Positions 1 through 5,554 of a stretch of DNA of 5,574 nucleotides are shown here, piece by piece. The notes under the pieces were generated by a model. It worked only from the letters and a program-made list of their open reading frames with translations, had not been told where the DNA came from and did not search any database. The stretch covers positions 1-5,574 of the forward strand of contig CALEPD010000246.1 in NCBI GenBank assembly GCA_937910265.1. Direction: 5' to 3'. The position numbers were made by a program, and so were the translations under genes. Position 1 is the first letter of the stretch; each line of letters starts with the position of its first letter. This stretch comes from an uncultured Bacteroidales bacterium (GTDB taxonomy: Bacteria; Bacteroidota; Bacteroidia; Bacteroidales; P3).

Positions 1-232
1 GGTGGGCAGAGGTATGCCAATAGGTTTCCTTACCCTGCTCATCGTTCCAGGTCAACAATTTAACGGTTGAATCCTCGGTGATGGGACGGTAAAGTTCCAC
101 TACTTTATCATTCACTTGGGCTGCAAGTACGTTACGTGCCAACCCCTCACTGATACTTTTTGCAATATCGAGTGCAGTTACACCCTGTTCATACGAACGA
201 ACAGAACCATCTGGAAGTGTGATATTTATCAT
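1..232 (-). CDS. thrS: Threonyl-tRNA synthetase, N-terminal fragment (TGS domain), cut by the window edge
   Basis: The enzyme charges tRNA-Thr with threonine in the cytoplasm. Only the first 77 codons are present; the rest lies beyond base 1. Reading from the ATG at 232-230 gives a protein beginning MINITLPDGSVRSYEQGVTA. This is the classic start of a ThrRS TGS domain (about residues 1-60), with the LPDGS beta-turn, RPI-ED-S and a K-L-tail. It continues into W-DEQGK---YWHTSAH at 62-77, the beginning of the editing (N2/SAD) domain, where WHTSAH is strongly conserved in ThrRS. RelA/SpoT and Obg-like proteins also carry TGS domains, but the WHTSAH extension is specific to ThrRS. The start is the first ATG, 38 bases downstream of a perfect -7 box, with no Shine-Dalgarno sequence. 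The GNAT gene at 646 is divergent. The catalytic core cannot be checked here. Confidence 0.95.
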   Translation of the reverse strand, partial: MINITLPDGSVRSYEQGVTALDIAKSISEGLARNVLAAQVNDKVVELYRPITEDSTVKLLTWNDEQGKETYWHTSAH

Positions 233-645
233 TGTTTTGCGCTATTATTTCTCAATATTATTTAACTTGCAAAAATACATAAATTATTGCACATATTTGA
301 GAAAATATTTACGATAGGCTCTATAAATTCAAGATTTTCACTTTTTTTAATGTTGGGGTGGGCTTATGGTGGGTTGTATGAATTCAATATTTGAAAAAAG
401 TAGCAACAATATGAATGAATTGGTTTTCGTCGGCCATTGGCATGCGGGGCATTGGGACAAAATGAATTTTACGGGTGCCAAAATAGCGGGGAGATGTTGC
501 ACGTTATTAATTGCGGAAGCGAGGGATTGAGGGGTGTGTTGAGTCAAGCGGCTGCCAGACGGCGGCAGAGAGTTGCCTGACAGACATAGCGACACCCAAG
601 CACTTTGCTTGAATATGAATATAGAACAAAAAAAAACGAAGACAG
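233..645. other. Divergent intergenic region between thrS and the GNAT gene; no supported gene
   Basis: About 413 bases separate the two divergent starts. Bases 233-345 are very AT-rich and hold the thrS promoter, flanked by an 8-bp inverted repeat (TTTCTCAA at 248-255, TTGAGAAA at 297-304). Bases 350-375 carry closely spaced G runs. Bases 400-600 have the composition of coding DNA, but the open frames on the minus strand (such as 595-347 and 876-544) give low-complexity, Ser/Pro/Gln/Leu-rich proteins that I do not recognise. A short hairpin can form at 551-566 (stem GCTGCC/GGCGGC, loop AGAC). I found no clean TAnnTTTG promoter for the acetyltransferase; the nearest match is AATATTTG at 386-393, far from its start and without a -33 partner. 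A decayed gene or a small RNA is possible but not shown. Confidence 0.5.
270..277 (-). promoter_or_regulatory. Predicted Bacteroidetes-type -7 promoter box of thrS
   Basis: The minus strand reads TATTTTTG, an exact match to the TAnnTTTG -7 element of the Bacteroidetes primary sigma factor. It lies 38 bases upstream of the thrS ATG, which implies a leader of roughly 30 bases. No good TTTG -33 element is found 19-21 bases further upstream (the minus strand there reads around TCTCAA), so the assignment rests on the -7 box and the spacing. The same box, extended to 11 identical bases, precedes aspS. The leader is too short for a T-box or a structured attenuator. Confidence 0.6.
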
Positions 646-1158
646 ATGAAATTGATTTGCGACAACCGACTCAGCATCAGTGCTGCACAACCCGAAGAGG
701 TTGGATTGATACACCACATGATTCACGAAATGGCGATATACGAGAAATGCGAGAGTGACTTTGTAACCGACGAGGCGACCCTCTACAGGTCGCTGTTTGA
801 GGAACATGCCGCAGAATGTATGCTGCTGCGTGAAGCGGGGTCGGACGAGGTGATTGGATTCACGGTATTCTTTCACAATTTCTCGACCTTTGTGGGCCGC
901 AAAGGGCTGTATGTAGAGGAGTTGTTCATCGTTCCCGAAAAACGCGGGAAGGGCTACGGAACGGCCACTTTGAGATATCTTGCACAGCTGGCAGTGGAAC
1001 GCAATTGCGGCAGAATGGAATGGATATGCCTGGACTGGAACAAACCTGCGCTATCGGTGTACCGCGCAATAGGCGCAGTGCCTCTGGACGAATGGACTGT
1101 GCAACGGATGACGGAGCCAGAACTGAAGGCTTTTGCCAACGGGGAACAACGTGGCTAA
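646..1158 (+). CDS. GNAT-family N-acetyltransferase, spermidine/spermine (diamine) acetyltransferase-like
   Basis: This 170-residue protein probably transfers an acetyl group from acetyl-CoA to a small primary amine, perhaps a polyamine; the substrate is inferred. It is one GNAT domain. An N-terminal helix pair lies around 15-35 (EEVGLIHHMIHEMAIYEK). Beta strand 4 is LYVEELFIVPE at 88-98, followed by the acetyl-CoA pyrophosphate loop R100-GKGYG-105. Motif B is LDWNKPALSVYRAIGA at 129-144, where Y139 aligns with the general-acid tyrosine of human SAT1 (171 residues, Tyr140). The LYVE-F, W-N-P-(I/L)-FY-GA and DEWTV segments are typical of SSAT-like bacterial proteins. The ATG at 646 is the first in frame after a run of nine A residues and GAAGACAG; there is no true Shine-Dalgarno sequence. 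The gene stands alone, divergent from thrS and convergent with the menaquinone operon, with a terminator hairpin about 190 bases downstream. Confidence 0.88.
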   Translation: MKLICDNRLSISAAQPEEVGLIHHMIHEMAIYEKCESDFVTDEATLYRSLFEEHAAECMLLREAGSDEVIGFTVFFHNFSTFVGRKGLYVEELFIVPEKRGKGYGTATLRYLAQLAVERNCGRMEWICLDWNKPALSVYRAIGAVPLDEWTVQRMTEPELKAFANGEQRG

Positions 1159-1247
1159 CGGAAGAGAGCAGCAGAAAGAGTACTTATAAAACGAAAGAAA
1201 TACAACATAGTAATAGTGATTCACTACTATTAGCGATTGTGGGGATG

Positions 1248-1294
1248 AGAAAATGGTAGTAATTTTGCATTCAGAAAATGGAGGTAAATATTGC
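1248..1294. repeat. Imperfect tandem repeat, two units of 21-22 bases at 25-base spacing
   Basis: AGAAAATGG-TAGTAATTTTGC (1248-1268) is followed by AGAAAATGGAGGTAAATATTGC (1273-1294). The first nine bases and the last TTGC are identical, with changes between. Just upstream, TAATAG (1211-1216) and CTATTA (1227-1232) form a weak hairpin. The repeat lies in the non-coding gap after the acetyltransferase gene. It may be a local duplication; I see no evidence for a function. Confidence 0.4.
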
Positions 1295-1335
1295 TACAAA
1301 AAATAGTTTGTCCCATTTTTTGTTTTTAGGATTAA

Positions 1336-1387
1336 TATGGCATACACGGGCGTTCGATGACGAACGCCCGTGGTGTTTTATGGCATA
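1336..1387. repeat. 9-bp direct repeats flanking the terminator hairpin
   Basis: TATGGCATA occurs at 1336-1344, directly abutting the left arm of the hairpin, and again at 1379-1387, six bases past the right arm. The arrangement resembles a target-site duplication around a small palindromic insert of about 34 bases (1345-1378). Such a short repeat could also be chance; nothing else marks a mobile element. Confidence 0.45.
1345..1380 (+). terminator. Rho-independent terminator hairpin between convergent genes
   Basis: CACGGGCGTTCG (1345-1356) and CGAACGCCCGTG (1361-1372) form a perfect 12-bp GC-rich stem around the loop ATGA. On the plus strand it is followed by GTGTTTTA, a short T run, so it best fits termination of the acetyltransferase transcript, whose stop lies 187 bases upstream. 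On the minus strand the sequence after the stem has no T run. The stem lies only 73 bases past the mmcQ stop, however, so it could also stop or stabilise the menA-menG-mmcQ transcript. Confidence 0.7.
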
Positions 1388-1445
1388 TCACATTTGCAAT
1401 GTGGAGTGCTGTCTGGAACGAGAGGGAATGTACGGACAATACTGG

Positions 1446-1811
1446 CTACTCGGGGATGGCATGGAGGTTGTACTGTTGCTTCAGTTTGAGGGGCATTTTA
1501 CAGAGTACCTGATTGTAGCTGTGGCGAACAAGTGACTGTATGAGGGTATGAGACAAAGCACCAAAGATGTTAAGTTGGTTCCAGTGCCTTTTGTTCATGT
1601 GCCATGCGGGGGTGATGTCGGAATGGCGCTCGCGGAGGTCGATGGCATATTCGGGTTGGCATTTGAGCACAAACCATCTGGTATTCTCCAAATCCAGCAT
1701 GGCGAATATCCTACCTCCGACGCGGAAGGCCAACGTGGTTTGGTCGAAGGGGAAATCCTCGGTTGCCTGAGGAAGGGAAAGACAATAGAGACGCAGCGAT
1801 TCGATATCCAT
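1446..1811 (-). CDS. MmcQ/YjbR family protein (CyaY-like fold, function unknown)
   Basis: This is a small cytoplasmic protein of 121 residues, close to E. coli YjbR (118). The family is often labelled DNA-binding because of its double-wing, CyaY-like fold, but its biochemical role is not established. Family landmarks are an N-terminal helix ending in LP-ATEDFPF (13-22), a beta hairpin with VGGRIFAMLDLEN (31-43), W46 followed by LKCQPEYAIDLRE (49-61), and the signature I-PAWHMNKRHWNQL (66-80), which matches the P--H-NK-HW block of YjbR. The start is the ATG at 1811-1809, because the homology begins exactly there; the frame stays open upstream to 1979, but that part lies inside menG and reads as unrelated Ser/Pro-rich sequence. 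AGG lies a few bases before the ATG. It is the third gene of the menA-menG run, 22 bases after the menG stop, so co-transcription is likely. Confidence 0.88.
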   Translation of the reverse strand: MDIESLRLYCLSLPQATEDFPFDQTTLAFRVGGRIFAMLDLENTRWFVLKCQPEYAIDLRERHSDITPAWHMNKRHWNQLNIFGALSHTLIQSLVRHSYNQVLCKMPLKLKQQYNLHAIPE

Positions 1812-1833
1812 AGCCTGATATTTTTGGTGCGGG

Positions 1834-2502
1834 TTACTTTTGGGCGATGTACATGCGACAGATGCCGAAGGTGAAGTTGTGGACGGTGACTTTGCTGAAG
1901 CCGGACTGAAGAATGACGGGTTTGAATTGCAGGGGTTTTGGGAACTGGAGTATAGAGGAGGCGAGATAGCGATAGGCATCGCGTCGTCCGGAGATGAGGC
2001 CGCCGATGAAAGGTATGATTTTGGTAAGATAGCATTTGAAGAGTGCGAAAAGCAACGGGTTGTCGGGTGAGGAGAGCTCGAGGATGACGAGTTTGCCGGA
2101 GGGTTTGAGCACGCGGTGCATTTCGCTGAGGGCAGCGGGCCGGTTGGTGAAGTTGCGGATGCCGAAGGAGACGCTGACGGCGTGGAAGGTGCAGTCGGGG
2201 AAAGGTATGGCTTCGGCGTTGGCCTGCATGAGGGGGGCTCTGTTGTTGAGTTTTGTTTTGGCGATCTGCATCATTTGCTCAGAGAGGTCGATGCCGACGA
2301 GTGTGCTTTGAGGATGGGCGGGATTGAGGAGGTCGTGCGCGAAGTCGCCTGTGCCGACGGCCACATCGAGGAAGTGCTGGGGCTGCGAGGGAGTGACGAC
2401 CTGACGTGTGGCACGTCGACGCCAGATTTTGTCGATGCCCATGGACATGATGTGGTTGAGGCGGTCGTAGGTAGATGCTATGTTATCGAAATTGTAGGCC
2501 AT
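1834..2502 (-). CDS. menG: Demethylmenaquinone methyltransferase (MenG/UbiE family)
   Basis: This enzyme uses S-adenosylmethionine to methylate demethylmenaquinone to menaquinone, the last step of the pathway, at the cytoplasmic membrane face. The 222-residue protein is a class I SAM methyltransferase. UbiE signature 1 is YDRLNHIMSMGIDKIW (12-27). SAM motif I is LDVAVGTGDFA (45-55), and the acidic ribose-binding residue is in GIDLSEQM (70-77). Next come NAEAIPFPD (95-103), SVSFGIRNF (110-118) and signature 2, RVLKPSGKLVILELS (130-144). SGRRDAYRYL-SSI (171-184) is also typical of the family. No ubiquinone genes are seen and the menA partner is upstream, so menaquinone rather than ubiquinone is the likely product. 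It starts seven bases after the menA stop without a Shine-Dalgarno sequence. Compared with many homologues it lacks roughly 20 residues before the first conserved block; an in-frame stop just upstream (the menA stop codon) rules out a longer start. Confidence 0.95.
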   Translation of the reverse strand: MAYNFDNIASTYDRLNHIMSMGIDKIWRRRATRQVVTPSQPQHFLDVAVGTGDFAHDLLNPAHPQSTLVGIDLSEQMMQIAKTKLNNRAPLMQANAEAIPFPDCTFHAVSVSFGIRNFTNRPAALSEMHRVLKPSGKLVILELSSPDNPLLFALFKCYLTKIIPFIGGLISGRRDAYRYLASSILQFPKPLQFKPVILQSGFSKVTVHNFTFGICRMYIAQK

Positions 2503-2509
2503 AATTGTG

Positions 2510-3412
2510 CTAAGCTATGATGAGTCCGACACCGAAGAGGATTGACATGATGAAGGTTGCAATGACGAGAAGCGGGAGCATGGGATCGAGTGCGGCGTTG
2601 CTGAAACGCCATACGCCTATGAGATGTTTGATGAATATGGGGAGAGAGAGCAGGTAGAGGAAGTGCCATGGGGAAAGCGGAGCGGAGATGAATGTATAGG
2701 CGAGCATGCAGAGCCAACCGACAACGATGAGCAGCGTTTGGTAGATTTTGGCGTTGCGTGCGCCGATTTTGATGGGTATGGTAACGCGGGTTGCCATATC
2801 GGTTTCGCGGTCGCGGATATTATTGATATTGAGCACTCCCACACTAAAGCAGCCGAAAGCGACTGCGGGGAGTATGACTGCGGGAGTGGTGAAAGAGCGA
2901 GCCAAGACGAAATATCCGCCGAGGACAGCCACAAATCCGAAGAAGATAAACACCGATATGTCGCCAAAACCGCGGTAGCCATAGGGATTTTTGCCAAGGG
3001 TGTAGTGAACGGCGGCCCAGATGGCGGCAGCACCGAGCAGAAGCATGAGCAGTGCGGGAAGGGAGAAGAGAGTGCCGAAGACGAAATAGACGAGCAGGGA
3101 GCCGAAGAATATGGAAAGGAATACAAAGAGAATTATGATGCGTTTGTGGTCGCTGACGTTGGCGCGTCCGCCGGAGAGGCTGTAGTTGGGGCCCACACGG
3201 TGGTCGCCGTCGGTGCCGCTGAGGAAGTCGCCCATTTCGTTGCTCATGTTGGAAAGAATCTGCAACGAGGCGGTGGTGAGTATCAGAAAAATTGCGACGG
3301 GCCAAGAGAAACCGCCCTGGTTGAAAGCGATGAAGGCTCCGCACAAGACACCTGCCATGGAGAGGAGCAGGGTGCGGAGTCGCATGGATATGACTATGGC
3401 TTTGATATTCAT
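2510..3412 (-). CDS. menA: 1,4-dihydroxy-2-naphthoate polyprenyltransferase (MenA, UbiA superfamily)
   Basis: This integral membrane enzyme joins a polyprenyl diphosphate tail to 1,4-dihydroxy-2-naphthoate, giving demethylmenaquinone, the substrate of the next gene. At 300 residues it has the usual length. The first metal/diphosphate-binding motif is N55-MSN-E-MG-D62, followed by SGTDGDHRVGP (65-75) and SLSGGRA (78-84). The second is NINNIRDRETD (195-205), followed by IPIKIGARNAKIYQ (212-225). About nine hydrophobic stretches fit the UbiA fold, near 14-30, 38-54, 91-115, 118-138, 152-170, 175-194, 224-244, 249-265 and 279-299. The N-terminal pattern (A---S-R-RTL--S-AGVL-G) also fits MenA. The start is the first ATG of the frame, which opens after a stop near 3485. 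Its leader is C/A-rich with no Shine-Dalgarno sequence. It heads the menA-menG-mmcQ run. No clear promoter was found between it and aspS, so readthrough from aspS or an unrecognised promoter must serve it. Confidence 0.95.
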   Translation of the reverse strand: MNIKAIVISMRLRTLLLSMAGVLCGAFIAFNQGGFSWPVAIFLILTTASLQILSNMSNEMGDFLSGTDGDHRVGPNYSLSGGRANVSDHKRIIILFVFLSIFFGSLLVYFVFGTLFSLPALLMLLLGAAAIWAAVHYTLGKNPYGYRGFGDISVFIFFGFVAVLGGYFVLARSFTTPAVILPAVAFGCFSVGVLNINNIRDRETDMATRVTIPIKIGARNAKIYQTLLIVVGWLCMLAYTFISAPLSPWHFLYLLSLPIFIKHLIGVWRFSNAALDPMLPLLVIATFIMSILFGVGLIIA

Positions 3413-3485
3413 GTTGGGTTTGTGGTTGGGTATTTGGTTTGTATTGCTGTGTTGCTGCAGGCCATTGAGATGTTGGCCTATTGCT

Positions 3486-3520
3486 TACAGGCACCATGCC
3501 GATGGAGCATGATGCCTGTA
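3486..3520 (-). other. Hairpin between aspS and menA, possible terminator or leader structure
   Basis: Bases 3486-3499 (TACAGGCACCATGC) pair with 3507-3520 (GCATGATGCCTGTA) around a 7-base loop. There is one mismatch on the plus strand (3494/3512, C against A), which becomes a G-U pair in minus-strand RNA. The 14-bp stem is therefore fully paired only in the direction of aspS and menA transcription. It begins about 50 bases past the aspS stop and ends about 73 bases before the menA start. No T run follows it on the minus strand, so a classic intrinsic terminator is not supported; a processing, stabilising or attenuating element is equally possible. Confidence 0.6.
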
Positions 3521-3569
3521 GGTTAATACGGGCTGAACGAAAGTTGGGCCATTATTCGTGGGGCTCGGA

Positions 3570-5327
3570 TTAGTTGGCGGTACCGAGTTTGATTTGCAAT
3601 TCGTCGAGCTGAGCCTGCGCAATGGGTGACGGGCTGCCGCTCATGACATCGCGTCCACTGTTGTTTTTGGGGAAGGCGATGAAGTCGCGGATGGTTTCGA
3701 CGCCACCGAAGAGTGAGCAAAGGCGGTCGAAGCCGAAAGCGAGGCCTGCATGGGGAGGCGCACCATAGGAGAAGGCATCCATGAGGAAGCCGAACTGCTG
3801 GTAGGCGGCCTCGTCGGAGAAGCCGAGAGCGTGGAACATCTTGTTCTGCAGCTGGCTGTTGTGGATACGGATGGAGCCGCCGCCGATTTCGACGCCGTTG
3901 ATGACGATGTCGTATGCGTTGGCACGGATATCGCCCCACTGCTGAGGATTGTCGAGGAGGGACTCATCTTCGGGTTTGGGAGCAGTGAAGGGGTGGTGCA
4001 TGGCGTAGAAGCGCTGTGTTTCTTCGTCCCATTCGAGGAGCGGGAAGTCGACAACCCACAGGGGTGCAAAGTTGTCGGGGTTGCGGAGGTTGAGTTGGTT
4101 GCCCATTTCGAGGCGGAGCGCACAGAGTTGGGTGCGGGTTTTCATAGCGGGACCGCAAAGGATGAGCATGAGGTCGCCGGGCTGTGCGTTGAACTGCTTG
4201 GCGATGCAGGCGAGGTCGTCGGGGGTATAGAATTTGTCGACGCTTGACTTGAAGGTGCCGTCGGCATTGTATTTGATGTAGACGAGTCCACCTGCGCCCA
4301 CTTGTGGACGTTTGACGAAATCGGTGAGGGCGTCGAGTTGTTTGCGGGTGTATTCGGCGCATCCCTGTGCGTTGATGCCGACCACGAGTTCGGCGGCGTC
4401 GAAGAGGCCGAAGCCTTTGCCTTTGACTACGTCGTTGATTTCGACGAACTGCATGCCGAAGCGGATATCGGGTTTGTCGCTACCGTAGAGGCGCATGGCG
4501 TCGTGCCAGGTGATGCGCGGCAGTTTGTCGATTTGGATGCCCTTGACTTCCTGGAAGAGGTGGCGCACCATGCCTTCGAAGGTGTCGAGTACGTCTTCCT
4601 GGTCGACGAAGCTCATTTCGCAGTCGATTTGAGTAAACTCGGGCTGACGGTCGGCACGGAGGTCTTCGTCGCGGAAACAGCGAACAATTTGGAAGTAGCG
4701 GTCCATGCCGGCAACCATAAGCAGCTGTTTGTATTGCTGCGGGCTCTGTGGGAGCGCGTAGAACTCACCGGGGTTCATGCGAGAGGGGACCACGAAATCG
4801 CGTGCACCTTCGGGGGTGGACTTGATGAGCATGGGGGTTTCGATTTCGAGGAAGTTCTGATTGCTGAGGTAGTTGCGCACCTGCATTGCCATTTGGTGGC
4901 GGAGTTCGAGGTTGCGGCGAACGGGGTTGCGACGGATATCGAGGTAGCGGTATTTCATTCTCAAGTCGTCGCCACCATCGCTTTCGTCTTCGATGGTGAA
5001 GGGTGGTGTTTTGGACTCGTTGAGGATGTTCATGCCTGTGACTTCGATTTCGATTTCGCCGGTAGGCATCTTGGCGTTCTTGCTGCTGCGTTCGATTACG
5101 AGGCCCTGCACCTGGATGACGTATTCGCGTCCGAGTTTGCGGGCTTGTTCGCAAAGCTGGGGATTGGTTTCCATGTTAAACACCAACTGGGTGATGCCGT
5201 AACGGTCGCGGAGGTCGACAAAGGTCATGCCGCCCAAATCGCGGCCACGTTGTACCCAACCTGCGAGGGTTACTGTTTGTCCGACATTGGCGAGACGCAA
5301 CTCGCCGCAAGTATTAGTTCTATACAT
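3570..5327 (-). CDS. aspS: Aspartyl-tRNA synthetase
   Basis: This class II enzyme charges tRNA-Asp with aspartate in the cytoplasm. The 585-residue protein is complete and of the usual bacterial length. Residues 1-105 form the anticodon-binding OB fold, with GWVQRGRDLGGMTFVDLRDRYG (23-44) and QLVF (47-50). DLRMKYRYLDIRR (121-133) leads to class II motif 1, FLEIETPML (159-167), followed by STPEGARDFVVPSR (170-183) and the substrate-binding block ALPQSPQQYKQLLM (191-204). Motif 2 is FRDEDLRADRQPEFTQ (218-233). The bacterial-type GAD insertion spans about 290-420. After it come AMHHPFTAP (442-450), the IGGGSIRIHN block (481-490), and motif 3, GLAFGFDRL (528-536), with the ATP-binding arginine R535. 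AFPKN-SGRD (551-560) near the end is typical. Whether it also charges tRNA-Asn cannot be settled here. It has its own promoter and a short leader with no Shine-Dalgarno sequence. Confidence 0.98.
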   Translation of the reverse strand: MYRTNTCGELRLANVGQTVTLAGWVQRGRDLGGMTFVDLRDRYGITQLVFNMETNPQLCEQARKLGREYVIQVQGLVIERSSKNAKMPTGEIEIEVTGMNILNESKTPPFTIEDESDGGDDLRMKYRYLDIRRNPVRRNLELRHQMAMQVRNYLSNQNFLEIETPMLIKSTPEGARDFVVPSRMNPGEFYALPQSPQQYKQLLMVAGMDRYFQIVRCFRDEDLRADRQPEFTQIDCEMSFVDQEDVLDTFEGMVRHLFQEVKGIQIDKLPRITWHDAMRLYGSDKPDIRFGMQFVEINDVVKGKGFGLFDAAELVVGINAQGCAEYTRKQLDALTDFVKRPQVGAGGLVYIKYNADGTFKSSVDKFYTPDDLACIAKQFNAQPGDLMLILCGPAMKTRTQLCALRLEMGNQLNLRNPDNFAPLWVVDFPLLEWDEETQRFYAMHHPFTAPKPEDESLLDNPQQWGDIRANAYDIVINGVEIGGGSIRIHNSQLQNKMFHALGFSDEAAYQQFGFLMDAFSYGAPPHAGLAFGFDRLCSLFGGVETIRDFIAFPKNNSGRDVMSGSPSPIAQAQLDELQIKLGTAN

Positions 5328-5361
5328 TGTTATATTATTTTACTTCCAATAATTTAAGGTA

Positions 5362-5393
5362 CAAAAATACATGTTTTTCTCGAACTTTGCAAT
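5362..5393 (-). promoter_or_regulatory. Predicted Bacteroidetes-type promoter of aspS
   Basis: On the minus strand the -33 element is ATTG (5393-5390, three of four matches to TTTG). After a 20-base spacer comes TATTTTTG (5369-5362), a perfect TAnnTTTG -7 box. The box ends 35 bases before the aspS ATG, predicting a leader of about 30 bases, and the stretch between is AT-rich. Spacing and both elements fit the Bacteroidetes primary sigma consensus, so this is the better supported of the two promoters in the window. Confidence 0.75.
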
Positions 5394-5434
5394 ACCTGCA
5401 TTCAAAAAGTTGCAATGGCAAGTGAGACTGGGAG

Positions 5435-5484
5435 AAAAACGAAAGAGGCTGACAGCGAACGGGAATTGCTCGGCATCAGCCTCT
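5435..5484 (-). terminator. Intrinsic terminator of a minus-strand transcript entering from the right
   Basis: AGAGGCTGA (5444-5452) and TCAGCCTCT (5476-5484) form a perfect 9-bp stem. On the minus strand it extends inward through two G-U pairs, one mismatch and a further helix of CGA/TCG, a G-U and a C-G, around a loop at 5461-5467. Downstream on the minus strand the sequence runs TTCGTTTTTC (5443-5434), a T-rich tail. The wobble pairs and the tail both favour the minus strand. The aspS promoter begins about 40 bases further on, so this separates aspS from whatever lies upstream beyond the window. Confidence 0.7.
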
Positions 5485-5492
5485 ATATGATG

Positions 5493-5554
5493 AGCGGTGG
5501 CGACACTATAGGTGTGTTGGCCGCTGACGGGTTGAACGGCAAAATTGCCGCAAC
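5493..5554. other. Two further hairpins at the right edge, possible structured transcript end
   Basis: One hairpin has outer arms AGCGG/CCGCT (5493-5497, 5521-5525) and inner arms ACAC/GTGT (5503-5506, 5512-5515) separated by an internal loop. The next has GTTG/CAAC (5531-5534, 5551-5554) and CGGC/GCCG (5537-5540, 5547-5550) with a two-base bulge. Together with the terminator at 5435-5484 they make three hairpins in about 110 bases. On the minus strand one frame is open from the edge to a TAG at 5485-5483, ending ...NTPIVSPPLII, and so could be the last 29 codons of an upstream gene. I do not recognise it, and a non-coding RNA is equally possible. Confidence 0.35.

Noticed and set aside
355..373. 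Possible G-quadruplex from closely spaced G runs
   Set aside because: One of the four runs is only two Gs long, so at best a weak two-tier structure could form; no supporting context.
557..565. Neisseria DNA-uptake-like core (GCCGTCTG on the minus strand)
   Set aside because: It is a single short match without the flanking bases of the uptake sequence, and every gene here is of Bacteroidetes type.
347..876. Minus-strand open frames of 110, 82 and 70 codons in the thrS-GNAT gap and overlapping the GNAT gene
   Set aside because: There are no recognisable motifs, no start context and low-complexity composition, and the 110-codon frame runs antisense into the acetyltransferase gene.
1278..1535. 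85-codon plus-strand open frame
   Set aside because: It runs through the terminator hairpin and then antisense through the mmcQ 3' end, with no family resemblance.
1812..1979. Longer start for the MmcQ/YjbR gene, giving a 177-residue protein
   Set aside because: The extra 56 residues overlap the menG 3' end in another frame and read as Ser/Pro-rich nonsense; family homology starts at the ATG at 1811.
2624..3526. 300-codon open frame on the plus strand opposite menA
   Set aside because: It is antisense to menA; the highly acidic, Gly/Glu/Ala-rich product is the expected shadow of a hydrophobic membrane protein gene.
4302..5357. 351-codon open frame on the plus strand opposite aspS
   Set aside because: It is fully antisense to an unmistakable aspS with all class II motifs; the translation is a Val/Asp/Glu/Phe-rich mirror of aspS codon use with no recognisable domain.
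5529..5546. tRNA T-arm-like sequence on the minus strand (GTTCAACCC)
   Set aside because: The surrounding bases do not form the T stem cleanly, and no anticodon arm or acceptor stem fits at the required distances.
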